Source: Sinomonas sp. P10A9
GTDB taxonomy: Bacteria > Actinomycetota > Actinomycetes > Actinomycetales > Micrococcaceae
DNA length: 64,000 nucleotides
Assembly: GCF_041022165.1 (NCBI RefSeq)
Contig: NZ_CP163302.1
Coordinates: 1,984,001 to 2,048,000, forward strand
Reading direction: 5' to 3'
Positions 39,402 through 47,955 of this stretch are shown one piece after another (within the stretch, counting starts at the first letter, position 1; every line of letters starts with the position of its first letter). The notes beneath the pieces were generated by a model. It was not told the DNA's origin. It did no database searches and was given only the letters and a program-made list of their open reading frames with translations. A program made the position numbers and the translations under genes.

Positions 39402-40811
39402 ATGCCTTTTCTGGACCGTCTCTCGCGGTGGGCTGCGCAGAAGCCGCACGAGCCCGCAGTGGTCTGCGGAGATGATCGGCTCTCATGGGTGCAGTTGCAC
39501 GACGCCGCCGCGGCCCTGGCCCGCTCGGGGGAGCCGACCGCCGTCCTGCGCGCAGGGAACAGCGTGGACTTCGCGGCGCGCTGGGCGGCGGGCGTCGCGG
39601 GGGAGCGGGAGTGCGCCGTGCTCGACCCGGCCTGGCCGCGGGATCTTGCGGACGACGTCGAACGGCGCCTCGCGGACCGGTGGGGCACCACGGTTGGGGG
39701 CAGGCTCGGCCCCGAGGAGCTCGCCGACGGCGCTCTGGAGTCGACTTTCCTGGTGGGCCTGACCTCCGGCACCACGAGCGTGCCCAAGGCGTTCAGCCGG
39801 TCCCGCGGCTCCTGGGTCCGCTCCTTCGAGGCGTCTGCGGCGGCTTTCCGCCTCTCGCCCGAGGACCGTGTCCTAGCGCCTGGGCCGCTCTCAGCCAGCC
39901 TCAACCTGTACACGCTCTCCGAGTGCCTGTGGGCGGGCGCCACCTTCCATACGCTTCCCTCGTTCGACGTGGCAGATGCCCACGCCGAGATCAGCCGCCG
40001 CGGGATCACCCGCCTCGTGCTCGTTCCGACGATGCTGAGGGTCCTCGCCGAGCGCGGCCTCACCGGGGATGTCGATGCGAGCGGCATCAGCGCCGTTGTG
40101 TGCTCGGGCCAGAAGCTCGACCGGCGTACGCTCGAGGCCGTGCGGCGCTGGGCGCCGCAGTCCGTCCTCTGGGAGTATTACGGCGCCTCGGAGCTCAGCT
40201 TCGTCGCGGCCAGCCGGCACGATCCTGGCACCGGGCCCGCTGAGGTGGGGACCGGCGTCGGGCGTGCGTTCGACGGCGTCAGCCTCGCCATTCTCGACGA
40301 CGCGGGCCAGCCGGTGCTCGGCGGCGAGACGGGCAACATTGCCGTGCGCAGCGACCTCGTATCCAACGGGTATGTGTGGGGCGACGACGGCCAGGCCTTC
40401 ATCCGGTTCGGTGACTGGTTCACGGTCCGCGACCAGGGGTTCCTCGACGGTGACGAGCTCCACGTGCTCGGCAGGACGCAGGACATGATCAATACGGGCG
40501 GCCACAACGTCTATCCCCACGAGGTCGAGGCGGCCCTGGGGATGCTTCCCGGCGTCGCCGAGGTGGTCGTGACGGGCATCCCCGACGACGTGCGCGGGCA
40601 ACGGGTGGTTGCGGGGATTGTCCCTTCCCATGCGGGGCTCTGCCAGACGCAGGTCCGGGCTGGGCTCGAGGGACGGCTCCCGCCCGCCAAGCGTCCGCTG
40701 CAGTACCTCGAGCTCGATGAGCTGCCCGTGACCGAACGCGGGAAGGTCTCACGGCGGGAGTTCCAGCGCTGGGTGCTCGAGGGGGACTCGCGTGCCCGAG
40801 CGCTTGCGTAG
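39402..40811 (+). CDS. AMP-forming acyl-CoA ligase (OSB-CoA ligase/YhfT-like)
   Basis: 469-residue ANL-superfamily enzyme that makes an acyl-adenylate and then an acyl-CoA. P-loop GLTSGTTSVPK at residues 119-129, YGASE motif near 260, hinge RTQDMINTGGHNVYPHEVE near 360, catalytic Lys448 in TERGKVSR. The substrate is not readable; neighbours are a thiolase and the biotin importer, recalling Bacillus yhfS-yhfT-yhfU. It overlaps the thiolase gene by 20 bases, so the two act together. Confidence 0.85.
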   Translation: MPFLDRLSRWAAQKPHEPAVVCGDDRLSWVQLHDAAAALARSGEPTAVLRAGNSVDFAARWAAGVAGERECAVLDPAWPRDLADDVERRLADRWGTTVGGRLGPEELADGALESTFLVGLTSGTTSVPKAFSRSRGSWVRSFEASAAAFRLSPEDRVLAPGPLSASLNLYTLSECLWAGATFHTLPSFDVADAHAEISRRGITRLVLVPTMLRVLAERGLTGDVDASGISAVVCSGQKLDRRTLEAVRRWAPQSVLWEYYGASELSFVAASRHDPGTGPAEVGTGVGRAFDGVSLAILDDAGQPVLGGETGNIAVRSDLVSNGYVWGDDGQAFIRFGDWFTVRDQGFLDGDELHVLGRTQDMINTGGHNVYPHEVEAALGMLPGVAEVVVTGIPDDVRGQRVVAGIVPSHAGLCQTQVRAGLEGRLPPAKRPLQYLELDELPVTERGKVSRREFQRWVLEGDSRARALA

Positions 40812-42030
40812 CCTGCCGGGCGGGCCTCTCGTCGTCGAGGGGCTGAGGACGCCGATAGTCCGTGCGGGGACGCTCCTGCGAGGGGTGCCCGTGCACGGGC
40901 TCCTCGCGCCGGTGCTGCGGGCCCTCGTGGACCGGACCGGCGTCGACGAGTCGCTGCTCGCCGACGTCGTTGTGGGCAATGCCGCTGGCGGCGGTGGGAA
41001 TCTCGCGCGGCTCGCGGCGCTCACGGCCGAGCTGCCCGAGGCACTTCCGGGCCTGACCGTGGACCGGCAGTGCGGCTCGGGCCTCGATGCGGTCATCCTT
41101 GCGTGCCGTCTGGCCCAGGCCGGCGCAGGCGAGGCGTTCCTCGCCGGGGGAGCGGAGTCGATCAGCACCGCACCGGTGCGCGGGCGGCGGCAGCCCGACG
41201 GCTCCGTCGAGTTCTACCGCCGCGCCCAGCACGCTCCTGCAGGGCTCGGCGTGGGGCCTGATGGCGAGCCCGAGGCCGACGATCCCGAGATGGGCTATGC
41301 CGCCGAGACCGTGGCGCGCGAGGCCGGGATCTCCCGCGAACGGCAGGATGCGCTCGCGCTCCGCAGCCATGCGCGCGCCCTCGCGGCGGCCGCTTCGGGG
41401 ACGTTCGACGGCGAACTGGTCCCCGTGCGCGCGGGCGGAGACTCCCAAGGGAGCTGGGTTCGGGCAGACAACGGCCCGCGGCCCAAGCTCGATGGGCGGA
41501 TCCTCGAGCGCTTCCCCGCGGCCTTTGTCGACGGCGGAACGGTCACGGCCGGCAACTCGTGCTTCGATGCCGACGGTGCGGCCGGCGTACTCGTGGCGAC
41601 GCGGGAGGCCGCAGCAGGCCTCGTAGACCTGCTCGGCCGGGCCACGCTCGCGTTCCTCGGCGCCGAGACCGTCGGCGTGGACCCTCGGATGCTCGGACTC
41701 GGCGCGGCGGCGGCCGTGGAGAAGCTCCTTGCGGGTGCAGGGATCGCGATCGGTGACCTGAGGGCCGTCGAGTTCAATGAGGCGTTCGCGGGCCAGGTCC
41801 TCGCGTGCACGGACCGGCTGGGGCTGCGCGGCGCGTCCCTCGACGCCGTGCTCAACACCGAGGGCGGCGCCCTCGCGCTCGGGCACGCCTACGGCGCCTC
41901 AGGTGCCGTGTCCGTGGTCAGGCTCCTCGCCCGTGCCCAGTCGCTTCCCGAGGGTTCGCTGTGCCTGGCCATGATCAGCTCGGCCGGAGGCATCGGCACG
42001 GCAGCCCTCTTCGAATCGGTCCGCCTCTAG
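40792..42030 (+). CDS. thiolase-family acetyl-CoA acyltransferase, atypical
   Basis: 412-residue thiolase fold. Nucleophile Cys94 (DRQCGSGLDA), NEAFAGQ segment, and His365 in GHAYGASG are present. The C-terminal catalytic cysteine loop, normally CxGGGxG, reads SSAGGIG at 396-402, so the acid/base Cys appears to be Ser; a nearby Cys391 might or might not substitute. It starts with a GTG at 40792 inside the ligase gene. Possibly a degradative or acyl-transfer step on the ligase product. Confidence 0.82.
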   Translation: MPERLRSLPGGPLVVEGLRTPIVRAGTLLRGVPVHGLLAPVLRALVDRTGVDESLLADVVVGNAAGGGGNLARLAALTAELPEALPGLTVDRQCGSGLDAVILACRLAQAGAGEAFLAGGAESISTAPVRGRRQPDGSVEFYRRAQHAPAGLGVGPDGEPEADDPEMGYAAETVAREAGISRERQDALALRSHARALAAAASGTFDGELVPVRAGGDSQGSWVRADNGPRPKLDGRILERFPAAFVDGGTVTAGNSCFDADGAAGVLVATREAAAGLVDLLGRATLAFLGAETVGVDPRMLGLGAAAAVEKLLAGAGIAIGDLRAVEFNEAFAGQVLACTDRLGLRGASLDAVLNTEGGALALGHAYGASGAVSVVRLLARAQSLPEGSLCLAMISSAGGIGTAALFESVRL

Positions 42031-42045
42031 CCGCCCCACCTCCCG

Positions 42046-42224
42046 TTGTGGGGTCTCTGGCGACCTGTTGCGGGGTCCTTGGCGGCGGTTCGCGTCGCAC
42101 AGGACTCCGCAGCGCTCCGCCAGGGACCCCGCAACGCTCCGCCAGGGACCCCGCAACGCTCCGCCAGGGACCCCGCAACGCTCCGCCAGGGACCCCGCAA
42201 CGCTCCGCCAGGGACCCCGCAACG
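42046..42224. repeat. 22-bp tandem repeat with inverted copy, locus A
   Basis: Four full 22-base units (42121-42142, 42143-42164, 42165-42186, 42187-42208; each starts CAGGGACCCCGCAACG) and a partial fifth to 42224, preceded by one degenerate unit (42100-42120). An inverted copy (42067-42085) pairs with the first units over 19 bases with one mismatch, and another inverted partial copy lies at 42046-42061. It stands between the convergent thiolase and ecfT genes and resembles locus B at 55358-55460. Confidence 0.85.
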
Positions 42225-42256
42225 GAAAAGGGGGAGGGAAGGCCAGGGGTGCTGGG

Positions 42257-42880
42257 TCAGTCGTCGCCGAGGCCGCGGGCGGCGAGGGCGTCGCCGGTGC
42301 GGCGTGCATAGGCCACGGCGGAGAGCACCACGGGCACGGTGCGGGCCCGCACGCTCCGCTCGAGGCCGCGGGCGCGCGCGGAGTCACCCACCTCCGCGAA
42401 GGAACCGGCGAGGACGGGGATGCTGCGGATCATGATGGCGATTGCGAGCGCGAACCGCTCCGGGTCCGCACCGAAGCGCCGGAAGGGGCGCGCGAGGGCG
42501 GCGACGCCGTCGAGCAGATCCCGCAGCGGGACCGTCGCGGTGAGCAGGCCGGCAGCCACGAAGCATAGGAGCAGATTGGCCACGATCCGGGCTGCGGTTG
42601 CCGGCCCCTGCTGCCACCACTGGAACGCGAGGAGGACTGCAGCGAGGGGCACCACGAGCTTCCATGACGCGACCAGCCGGCGGATGCCGAGCCCGGCGGA
42701 CAGCCACGCAGTGACCACAGCGCCAAGCGCGAGTAGTGAGACACGCCAGTCGAGCAGGACAAAGCTTGCCGCTCCCGCGGCCACGACGCCCACGAACTTG
42801 GCCCACAGCGGCGCGCGGTGCAGCCACGAGCGGCCCGGCACGTAGCCGACCAGCAGCCCGCCGGAGTCCCTCGAACGCAT
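42257..42880 (-). CDS. bioN: ECF transporter T component (biotin), BioN
   Basis: 207-residue transmembrane coupling protein of an energy-coupling-factor importer. About five hydrophobic segments. The C-terminal coupling helices with RARGLERS (the A-R-G type motifs that contact the ATPase) lie near residues 169-176. Its ATG overlaps the ATPase stop (TGATG), making bioY-bioM-bioN one unit. Biotin is inferred from the adjacent bioY. Confidence 0.88.
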   Translation of the reverse strand: MRSRDSGGLLVGYVPGRSWLHRAPLWAKFVGVVAAGAASFVLLDWRVSLLALGAVVTAWLSAGLGIRRLVASWKLVVPLAAVLLAFQWWQQGPATAARIVANLLLCFVAAGLLTATVPLRDLLDGVAALARPFRRFGADPERFALAIAIMIRSIPVLAGSFAEVGDSARARGLERSVRARTVPVVLSAVAYARRTGDALAARGLGDD

Positions 42881-43740
42881 CAGCTGCCACCCGCCGTCGT
42901 GCGCCCCGCCGGATCGACCGGTGCCGGATCGAGCGGTGCCGGATCGACCCGTGCCGGATCGACGCGCGCGTGATGACCGCGCGCCTGATCACCGTCGGCT
43001 GAACGGACGGGTGTCGCATCCGCCGCGCACAGCGCACGGTAGAACGAGACCGCCGCCGCGGGGGCGCCGTCGAACGCTATCCGCCCGTGCTCGACGACGA
43101 GGACGCGATCGGCATCGAGCGCGAGATCGAGATCGTGCGTCGAGAGGATGACCTGCTGCGGCAGGCCCGCAAGCGTGCGGCGCAGGAGCTCGCGGTTCCT
43201 CAGGTCCAAGAGGGTGGAGGGTTCGTCGAGCACGAGCACGTCCGGCTCCACGGCGAGCACGGCCGCTAGGGCCATGAGCTGCCGTTCGCCGCCCGAGAGC
43301 TCGTAGACACTTTGGTCGGCGAGCGCGCCGAGGCCGAACCGGTCGAGGACAGACTGCGCCGCGGCGGACCGCTCGGAGCGCGAGCGGTGGCGTCGGCGCA
43401 GGGAGAGCTCGACGTCTTCCCTGCCCGTGGGCATGACGAGCTGCGAGAGCGGGTCGGTGAACACAAAACCGACGCGCTGGCGCACCTCGCGCCCGTCCCG
43501 GACGGTGTGGAGACCGTCGACGCGCACGGCACCCGCCGTCGGCTCGACCAGGCCGTTGAGCAGCCGCAGGAGGGTCGACTTGCCCGAACCGTTCGCGCCC
43601 ACGACGGCGATGCGCGCCTCGGTCAGCGACAGCTGGATGCGATCGAGAAGCACTTTGGACGCGGGCCGCGGCGAAGGCCCGGCATCGGGGGCGTCGAGGG
43701 CAACGGCGACGGTGACGTCGTCAAGCTGGATGGCCGCCAT
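42880..43740 (-). CDS. bioM: ECF transporter ATPase (biotin), BioM
   Basis: 286-residue ABC ATPase of the biotin ECF importer. Walker A VVGANGSGKSTLLRLLNG near residues 46-63, signature ELSGGERQLMALAA near 146, Walker B VLVLDEPSTLLDLRNREL near 165. The last 30 or so residues are an unusual DPARV/DPAPV pentapeptide-repeat tail encoded by a 15-bp DNA repeat. It follows bioY by three bases. Confidence 0.9.
   Translation of the reverse strand: MAAIQLDDVTVAVALDAPDAGPSPRPASKVLLDRIQLSLTEARIAVVGANGSGKSTLLRLLNGLVEPTAGAVRVDGLHTVRDGREVRQRVGFVFTDPLSQLVMPTGREDVELSLRRRHRSRSERSAAAQSVLDRFGLGALADQSVYELSGGERQLMALAAVLAVEPDVLVLDEPSTLLDLRNRELLRRTLAGLPQQVILSTHDLDLALDADRVLVVEHGRIAFDGAPAAAVSFYRALCAADATPVRSADGDQARGHHARVDPARVDPAPLDPAPVDPAGRTTAGGS
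42908..42997 (-). repeat. 15-bp tandem repeat inside the bioM 3' end
   Basis: Four close units (42908-42922, 42923-42937, 42938-42952, 42953-42967; GCCGGATCGACCGGT type) and two decayed ones to 42997. It is in frame and encodes a Pro/Asp pentapeptide repeat at the BioM C-terminus. Slippage would add or remove five residues without a frameshift. Confidence 0.8.
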
Positions 43741-43743
43741 GGG

Positions 43744-44364
43744 CTACTTGACGCGGCGGACGAGCACGTCCGGGAACGCTCGGTGGACGGCGGTGGCGGC
43801 GATGGCGGCGACGATGTTCTTGAGGATGTCGCCAGGGTAGTAGGCGAGGTCCGCGAGGAAGGCGGCGTTCCACGAGAGCTTGAGGTTGAGCATCATGCCG
43901 AGGACGCCGAGCCCGTGGACCACCACGACCAGGACAAGCGTCGCGGCGAGGAAGAACCACAGTGCGCGGCGCCTGGCGGAGAAGCGCCTGATGACGAACT
44001 GCGCGGCCAGACCCAGGACGAAGGCGCCCACGAGGAAGCCCACGATGTATCCGCCGGAGCCGCCCGCGAGGACCTGAAGCCCGGCGCGGCCCCCCGAGAA
44101 GATCGGGAGCCCGGCGAAGGCAAGGACCAGGTAGAGGCCGACAGCTGCCGCCCCGCGGCCTGCACCGAGCACCAGGCCGGTGAGCATGATGGCGAGGGTC
44201 TGGAGAGTGATCGGCACGCCGAACGAGCCGACCGGGATGCCGGGGACCAGCGCGGACGCCGCGATGAGGGCGGCGAAGACGGCGATGAGGGCGAGGGATC
44301 GGGCATCCCACTGACGGCGCGGGGCCGCGGTGCCCTCGCCGGCGGGCGCGCTCTTCTGGCTCAT
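43744..44364 (-). CDS. bioY: biotin transporter substrate-binding component BioY
   Basis: 206-residue membrane S-component with six hydrophobic helices; the conserved GVPITLQTLAIMLTGLVLG segment (about residues 48-66) and GGSGGYIVGFLVGAF (about 98-112) are BioY hallmarks. It binds biotin with high affinity and works alone or with BioMN. The ATG at 44364 has a strong AGGAGGA Shine-Dalgarno; the frame open further upstream lacks hydrophobic or conserved residues. Confidence 0.93.
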   Translation of the reverse strand: MSQKSAPAGEGTAAPRRQWDARSLALIAVFAALIAASALVPGIPVGSFGVPITLQTLAIMLTGLVLGAGRGAAAVGLYLVLAFAGLPIFSGGRAGLQVLAGGSGGYIVGFLVGAFVLGLAAQFVIRRFSARRRALWFFLAATLVLVVVVHGLGVLGMMLNLKLSWNAAFLADLAYYPGDILKNIVAAIAATAVHRAFPDVLVRRVK

Positions 44365-44691
44365 GGTTCCTCCTGGACGGGCTGCACACTCATTCTGACT
44401 CTGAACGCTACGCGCCGCTGCTGGCAGCCATTTTGTCGGCACGGCACGAGGCACGGGGCTCCCGCGTTGGTGCACATCTACAACTCCGTCGCTGCCGACA
44501 AGTCGCCTGCCCGGGGCCATCAGGAGACCTGACCCTGCCGGAAGTGCCCGCGTAAGCCGCAGGTGTTTGATTGGCTACAGGTCTGGCGGGGCAGTGGGAG
44601 GCCGGGGCTAGTATGGCTCCCGTGCGCTGTGTGATGTGCATCATGGCGATGCACATCAGGCGGTGGCGGTCCGCGACTCGGGAGGTCTCCC
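44365..44691. other. 327-base divergent region between bioY and fdhA
   Basis: Holds the bioY Shine-Dalgarno at its left end and the fdhA -10 candidate and palindrome at its right end (44609-44658). The middle has no gene and no clear repeat. A TGAACGCTAC string near 44400 recalls a BioQ half-site but has the wrong spacing. Confidence 0.5.
44609..44658 (+). promoter_or_regulatory. fdh promoter -10 box and palindromic operator
   Basis: TAGTAT at 44609-44614 is a good -10 box. TGATGTGCATC (44632-44642), five-base spacer ATGGC, GATGCACATCA (44648-44658) form a perfect 27-base dyad beginning about 11 bases after the predicted transcription start. GGAGG lies six bases before the fdhA ATG. Position favours a repressor, or an RNA hairpin in the leader. 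Confidence 0.6.
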
Positions 44692-47600
44692 ATGGCAAGT
44701 CCGCTGCAGTGGCCGGTTCTGCGGCAATTCCTCGAGCATGACCCGACGGGCCGGCATCACGCGGCCAAGTCGCGCGCCACGGAGGAGCTCACCGCACGCA
44801 TCGAGACGGCCGACCGCGTCGTCGACTCGATCTGCCCCTTCTGCGCGGTCGGCTGCGGGCAGCGGGTCTATGTCAAGGACGAGAAGGTCGTCCAGATCGA
44901 AGGGAACCCCGATTCTCCGATCAGCCGGGGCAGGCTCTGCCCCAAGGGATCGGCGTCGCTCCAGCTGACCACGGGCGACGCACGGGAGAAGTACGTGCTC
45001 TACCGCCGGCCGTACGGGACGGACTGGGAACGCCTCGACCTCGAGACCGCGATGGACATGGTGGCCCAGCGCGTCGTCGACACCCGCCGGGACACGTGGG
45101 AGTGGGAGGCCCACGATGTTCGGACGCGGCGCACGATGGGCATCGCGAGCCTGGGCGGCGCCACGCTGGACAACGAAGAGAACTACCTCATCAAGAAGCT
45201 CCTGACGGCGCTGGGCGTCGTCCAGGTCGAGAATCAGGCGCGTGTCTGCCACAGCTCGACCGTCGCCGCGCTCGGCACGAGCTTCGGCCGCGGGGGGTCG
45301 ACCACCTATCTGCAGGACCTCCAGCGGGCGGACTGCATCATCATCCAGGGATCCAATTTCGCCGAGGCCCACCCGGTCGGATTCCAATGGGTCATGGAGG
45401 CCAAGGAACGCGGTGCGAAGATCATCCACATCGACCCGCGGTTCTCCCGCACGAGCGCCCTTGCCGACACTTTCGTGCCGATCCGGGCGGGAACGGACAT
45501 CGCCTTCCTCGGTGCCCTCATCAACTGGGTCCTGACCCACGAGGCGTACTTCCGCGAGTACGTTGTCAACTACACCAACGCGGCCACCATCCTGCGGGAG
45601 GACTTCCGGGACACCGAAGACCTCGACGGGCTGTTCTCCGGCTTCGATCCGGAGGGGCCCAACTACGACCAGCAGACCTGGCAGTACGAGGGTGCCGACG
45701 TCGCAGCCTCCTCCGGCGAGCGCGAGTCCCAGGCGCACGAGAGCGGCACGACGCTCGGCGAGTCGGGGCATGGACACTCACACGGCTCCGGAGGTCCCTC
45801 GCTTCGCGGCGACTGGCGACGGGACGAGACGCTCCAGGACCCGAGGTGCGTCTTCCAGACGCTCAAGCGCCACTACGCGCGGTACACGCCGGAGATGGTC
45901 GAAGAGGTCTGCGGGGTGCCGCGGGAGCTGTTCGCCGAGGTCGCGGAGGCGATCACCGCCAACTCAGGGCGCGAACGGACCACGGCGTTCGCGTACGCCG
46001 TGGGGTGGACTCAGCACACCACGGGCGTCCAGTACATCCGGTCAGCTTCCGTCCTGCAGCTGCTGCTGGGGAACATCGGCCGCCCGGGCGGCGGCATCAT
46101 GGCCCTGCGCGGGCACGCGAGCATTCAGGGGTCGAGCGACATCCCGACGCTCTTCGACCTCCTGCCCGGCTACCTGCCGATGCCCCACGCCGAGCAGCAC
46201 ATGGACCTCGACGGCTATGTCGAGGCGGACTCGGCGGAGCGCGGCTTCTGGGCCAACATGCGTTCGTACATGGTCAGCCTGCTCAAGGCCTACTGGGGGG
46301 ACGCCGCAACGGCGGAGAACGACTACTGCTTCGACTACCTGCCCCGCATCACGGGGAGCCACGGCACCTACGAGACGGTCGCCGCGCAGCTTGAGGGCCT
46401 GTGCAAGGGCTACTTCCTCCTCGGCGAGAACCCAGCCGTCGGCTCGGCCAACACCCACCTGCAGCGCGCGGGCATGGCCAAGCTGGACTGGCTCGTGGTG
46501 CGGGACTTCTCCCTCATCGAGAGCGCGACGTGGTGGAAGGACGGCCCCGAGATCGCCACAGGCCAGATGAAGACGCAGGACATCGGGACCGAGGTGTTCT
46601 TCTTCCCTGCGGCCTCGCACACTGAGAAGAGCGGCAGCTTCACCAACACCAACCGGCTGGTCCAGTGGCACGATCAGGCGGTGGAGCCCGACGGCGACCG
46701 TCGCAGCGACCTGTGGTTCATGTGGCACCTGGGCAATCGGATCCGCGGCCTTCTCGCGGACTCGGTGGATCCGGCGGACCGACCGTTGCTGGACCTCGCG
46801 TGGGACTACCCGACGGTCGGGAGTCAAGGCGATCCGGATGCCGACGCCGTCTTCGCCGAGATCAACGGAAGGAAGGCGGACGGCACGCCGCTGTCCGCCT
46901 ACACCGAGCTCAAGGACGACGGGTCGACGTCGTGCGGGTGCTGGATCTACTGCGGGTGCAGGGCCGACGGCGTCAACCAGGCGGCGCGGCGGAAGCCGCA
47001 CACTGAGCAGAGCATCTCGAGCCGGGAGTGGGGCTGGGCGTGGCCGGCCAACCGCAGGGAGCTGTACAACCGGGCCTCGGCGGACCCCGAGGGTCGTCCG
47101 TGGAGCGAGCGGAAGAAGCTCATCTGGTGGGACGAGGACGCCGGCAGATGGACGGGTGACGACGTGCCCGACTTCGAACCGACGAAGCCGCCATCGTATC
47201 GTCCGGCCGAGGGCGCGCTCGGTGTCGAGGCGATCTCCGGCGTCGACCCGTTCATCATGCAGGCCGACGGCAAGGGGTGGCTGTACACCCCGGCCGGACT
47301 GGTCGACGGGCCGATGCCGGTCCACTACGAGCCGCAGGAGTCGCCGTTCCCCAACGCGCTGTACTCGCAGCGGCGCAACCCCGTGCGGAAGCTGATGCCC
47401 CGCGAGGGCAACCGCTACCATCCCAGTGGCGGCGAGCGCGGCGCAGACGTCTACCCGTATGTGCTGACGACGTACCGTCTGACCGAACACTTCACCGCCG
47501 GTGCGATGACACGGTGGCTCCCGTATCTCGCGGAACTGCAGCCGGAAGCCTTCTGCGAGGTCTCGGCCGAGCTCGCCGCTGAGCGGGGCCTCACCAACAA

Positions 47601-47955
47601 GGGATGGGCCACGCTCATCTCCGCTCGGGGGGCCGTCGAGGCTCGGGTACTCGTGACCGGGCGGATGAAGCCGCTCAGAGTGCACGGCCGGACCCTCCAT
47701 CAGATCGGCATGCCGTACCACTGGGGGCCGAACGGCCTCACGCGCGGAGACGCGATGAACGAGCTCTCGTCGATCGCGATGGATCCCAATGCCCATATCC
47801 AGGAGGTCAAGGCGCTCACGGTGGACATCCGCCCTGGTCGCCGGCCGCGTGGGCCTTCCCTGCCAGCACTGGTCGAGGAGTACCGCCGGCGCGCCGGCAT
47901 CGACGAGCACACGGGCATCGACACGCACACAGGCGACGAGGGAGTCAAGGCATGA
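44692..47955 (+). CDS. formate dehydrogenase catalytic (alpha) subunit, FDH-N-like
   Basis: 1087-residue molybdenum or tungsten bis-MGD oxidoreductase that oxidises formate to CO2. [4Fe-4S] ligands Cys48, Cys51, Cys55 and Cys83. The active-site residue that is selenocysteine in E. coli FdnG is Cys186 here (RVCHSSTVA). The CGCWIYCGC...NQAARR region near residue 747 matches FDH-N. An odd His-rich insertion GHGHSHG lies near 358-364. No twin-arginine signal is seen, so catalysis may face the cytoplasm. Stop overlaps the beta-subunit ATG. Confidence 0.93.
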   Translation: MASPLQWPVLRQFLEHDPTGRHHAAKSRATEELTARIETADRVVDSICPFCAVGCGQRVYVKDEKVVQIEGNPDSPISRGRLCPKGSASLQLTTGDAREKYVLYRRPYGTDWERLDLETAMDMVAQRVVDTRRDTWEWEAHDVRTRRTMGIASLGGATLDNEENYLIKKLLTALGVVQVENQARVCHSSTVAALGTSFGRGGSTTYLQDLQRADCIIIQGSNFAEAHPVGFQWVMEAKERGAKIIHIDPRFSRTSALADTFVPIRAGTDIAFLGALINWVLTHEAYFREYVVNYTNAATILREDFRDTEDLDGLFSGFDPEGPNYDQQTWQYEGADVAASSGERESQAHESGTTLGESGHGHSHGSGGPSLRGDWRRDETLQDPRCVFQTLKRHYARYTPEMVEEVCGVPRELFAEVAEAITANSGRERTTAFAYAVGWTQHTTGVQYIRSASVLQLLLGNIGRPGGGIMALRGHASIQGSSDIPTLFDLLPGYLPMPHAEQHMDLDGYVEADSAERGFWANMRSYMVSLLKAYWGDAATAENDYCFDYLPRITGSHGTYETVAAQLEGLCKGYFLLGENPAVGSANTHLQRAGMAKLDWLVVRDFSLIESATWWKDGPEIATGQMKTQDIGTEVFFFPAASHTEKSGSFTNTNRLVQWHDQAVEPDGDRRSDLWFMWHLGNRIRGLLADSVDPADRPLLDLAWDYPTVGSQGDPDADAVFAEINGRKADGTPLSAYTELKDDGSTSCGCWIYCGCRADGVNQAARRKPHTEQSISSREWGWAWPANRRELYNRASADPEGRPWSERKKLIWWDEDAGRWTGDDVPDFEPTKPPSYRPAEGALGVEAISGVDPFIMQADGKGWLYTPAGLVDGPMPVHYEPQESPFPNALYSQRRNPVRKLMPREGNRYHPSGGERGADVYPYVLTTYRLTEHFTAGAMTRWLPYLAELQPEAFCEVSAELAAERGLTNKGWATLISARGAVEARVLVTGRMKPLRVHGRTLHQIGMPYHWGPNGLTRGDAMNELSSIAMDPNAHIQEVKALTVDIRPGRRPRGPSLPALVEEYRRRAGIDEHTGIDTHTGDEGVKA

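Noticed and set aside
42121..42224. CRISPR-like array
   Set aside because: Units abut directly every 22 bases with no spacers and no cas genes; it is a tandem repeat.
44395..44410. BioQ-like operator upstream of bioY
   Set aside because: TGAACGCTAC lacks the three-base spacer of the TGAAC-N3-GTTAC consensus as I know it.
46042..47928. 628-codon frame antisense to the formate dehydrogenase alpha subunit
   Set aside because: Shadow of a clearly conserved gene; no start signals or recognisable domain.
44692..47955. Selenocysteine-containing formate dehydrogenase
   Set aside because: The position is a TGC cysteine codon (Cys186) and no in-frame TGA is present.
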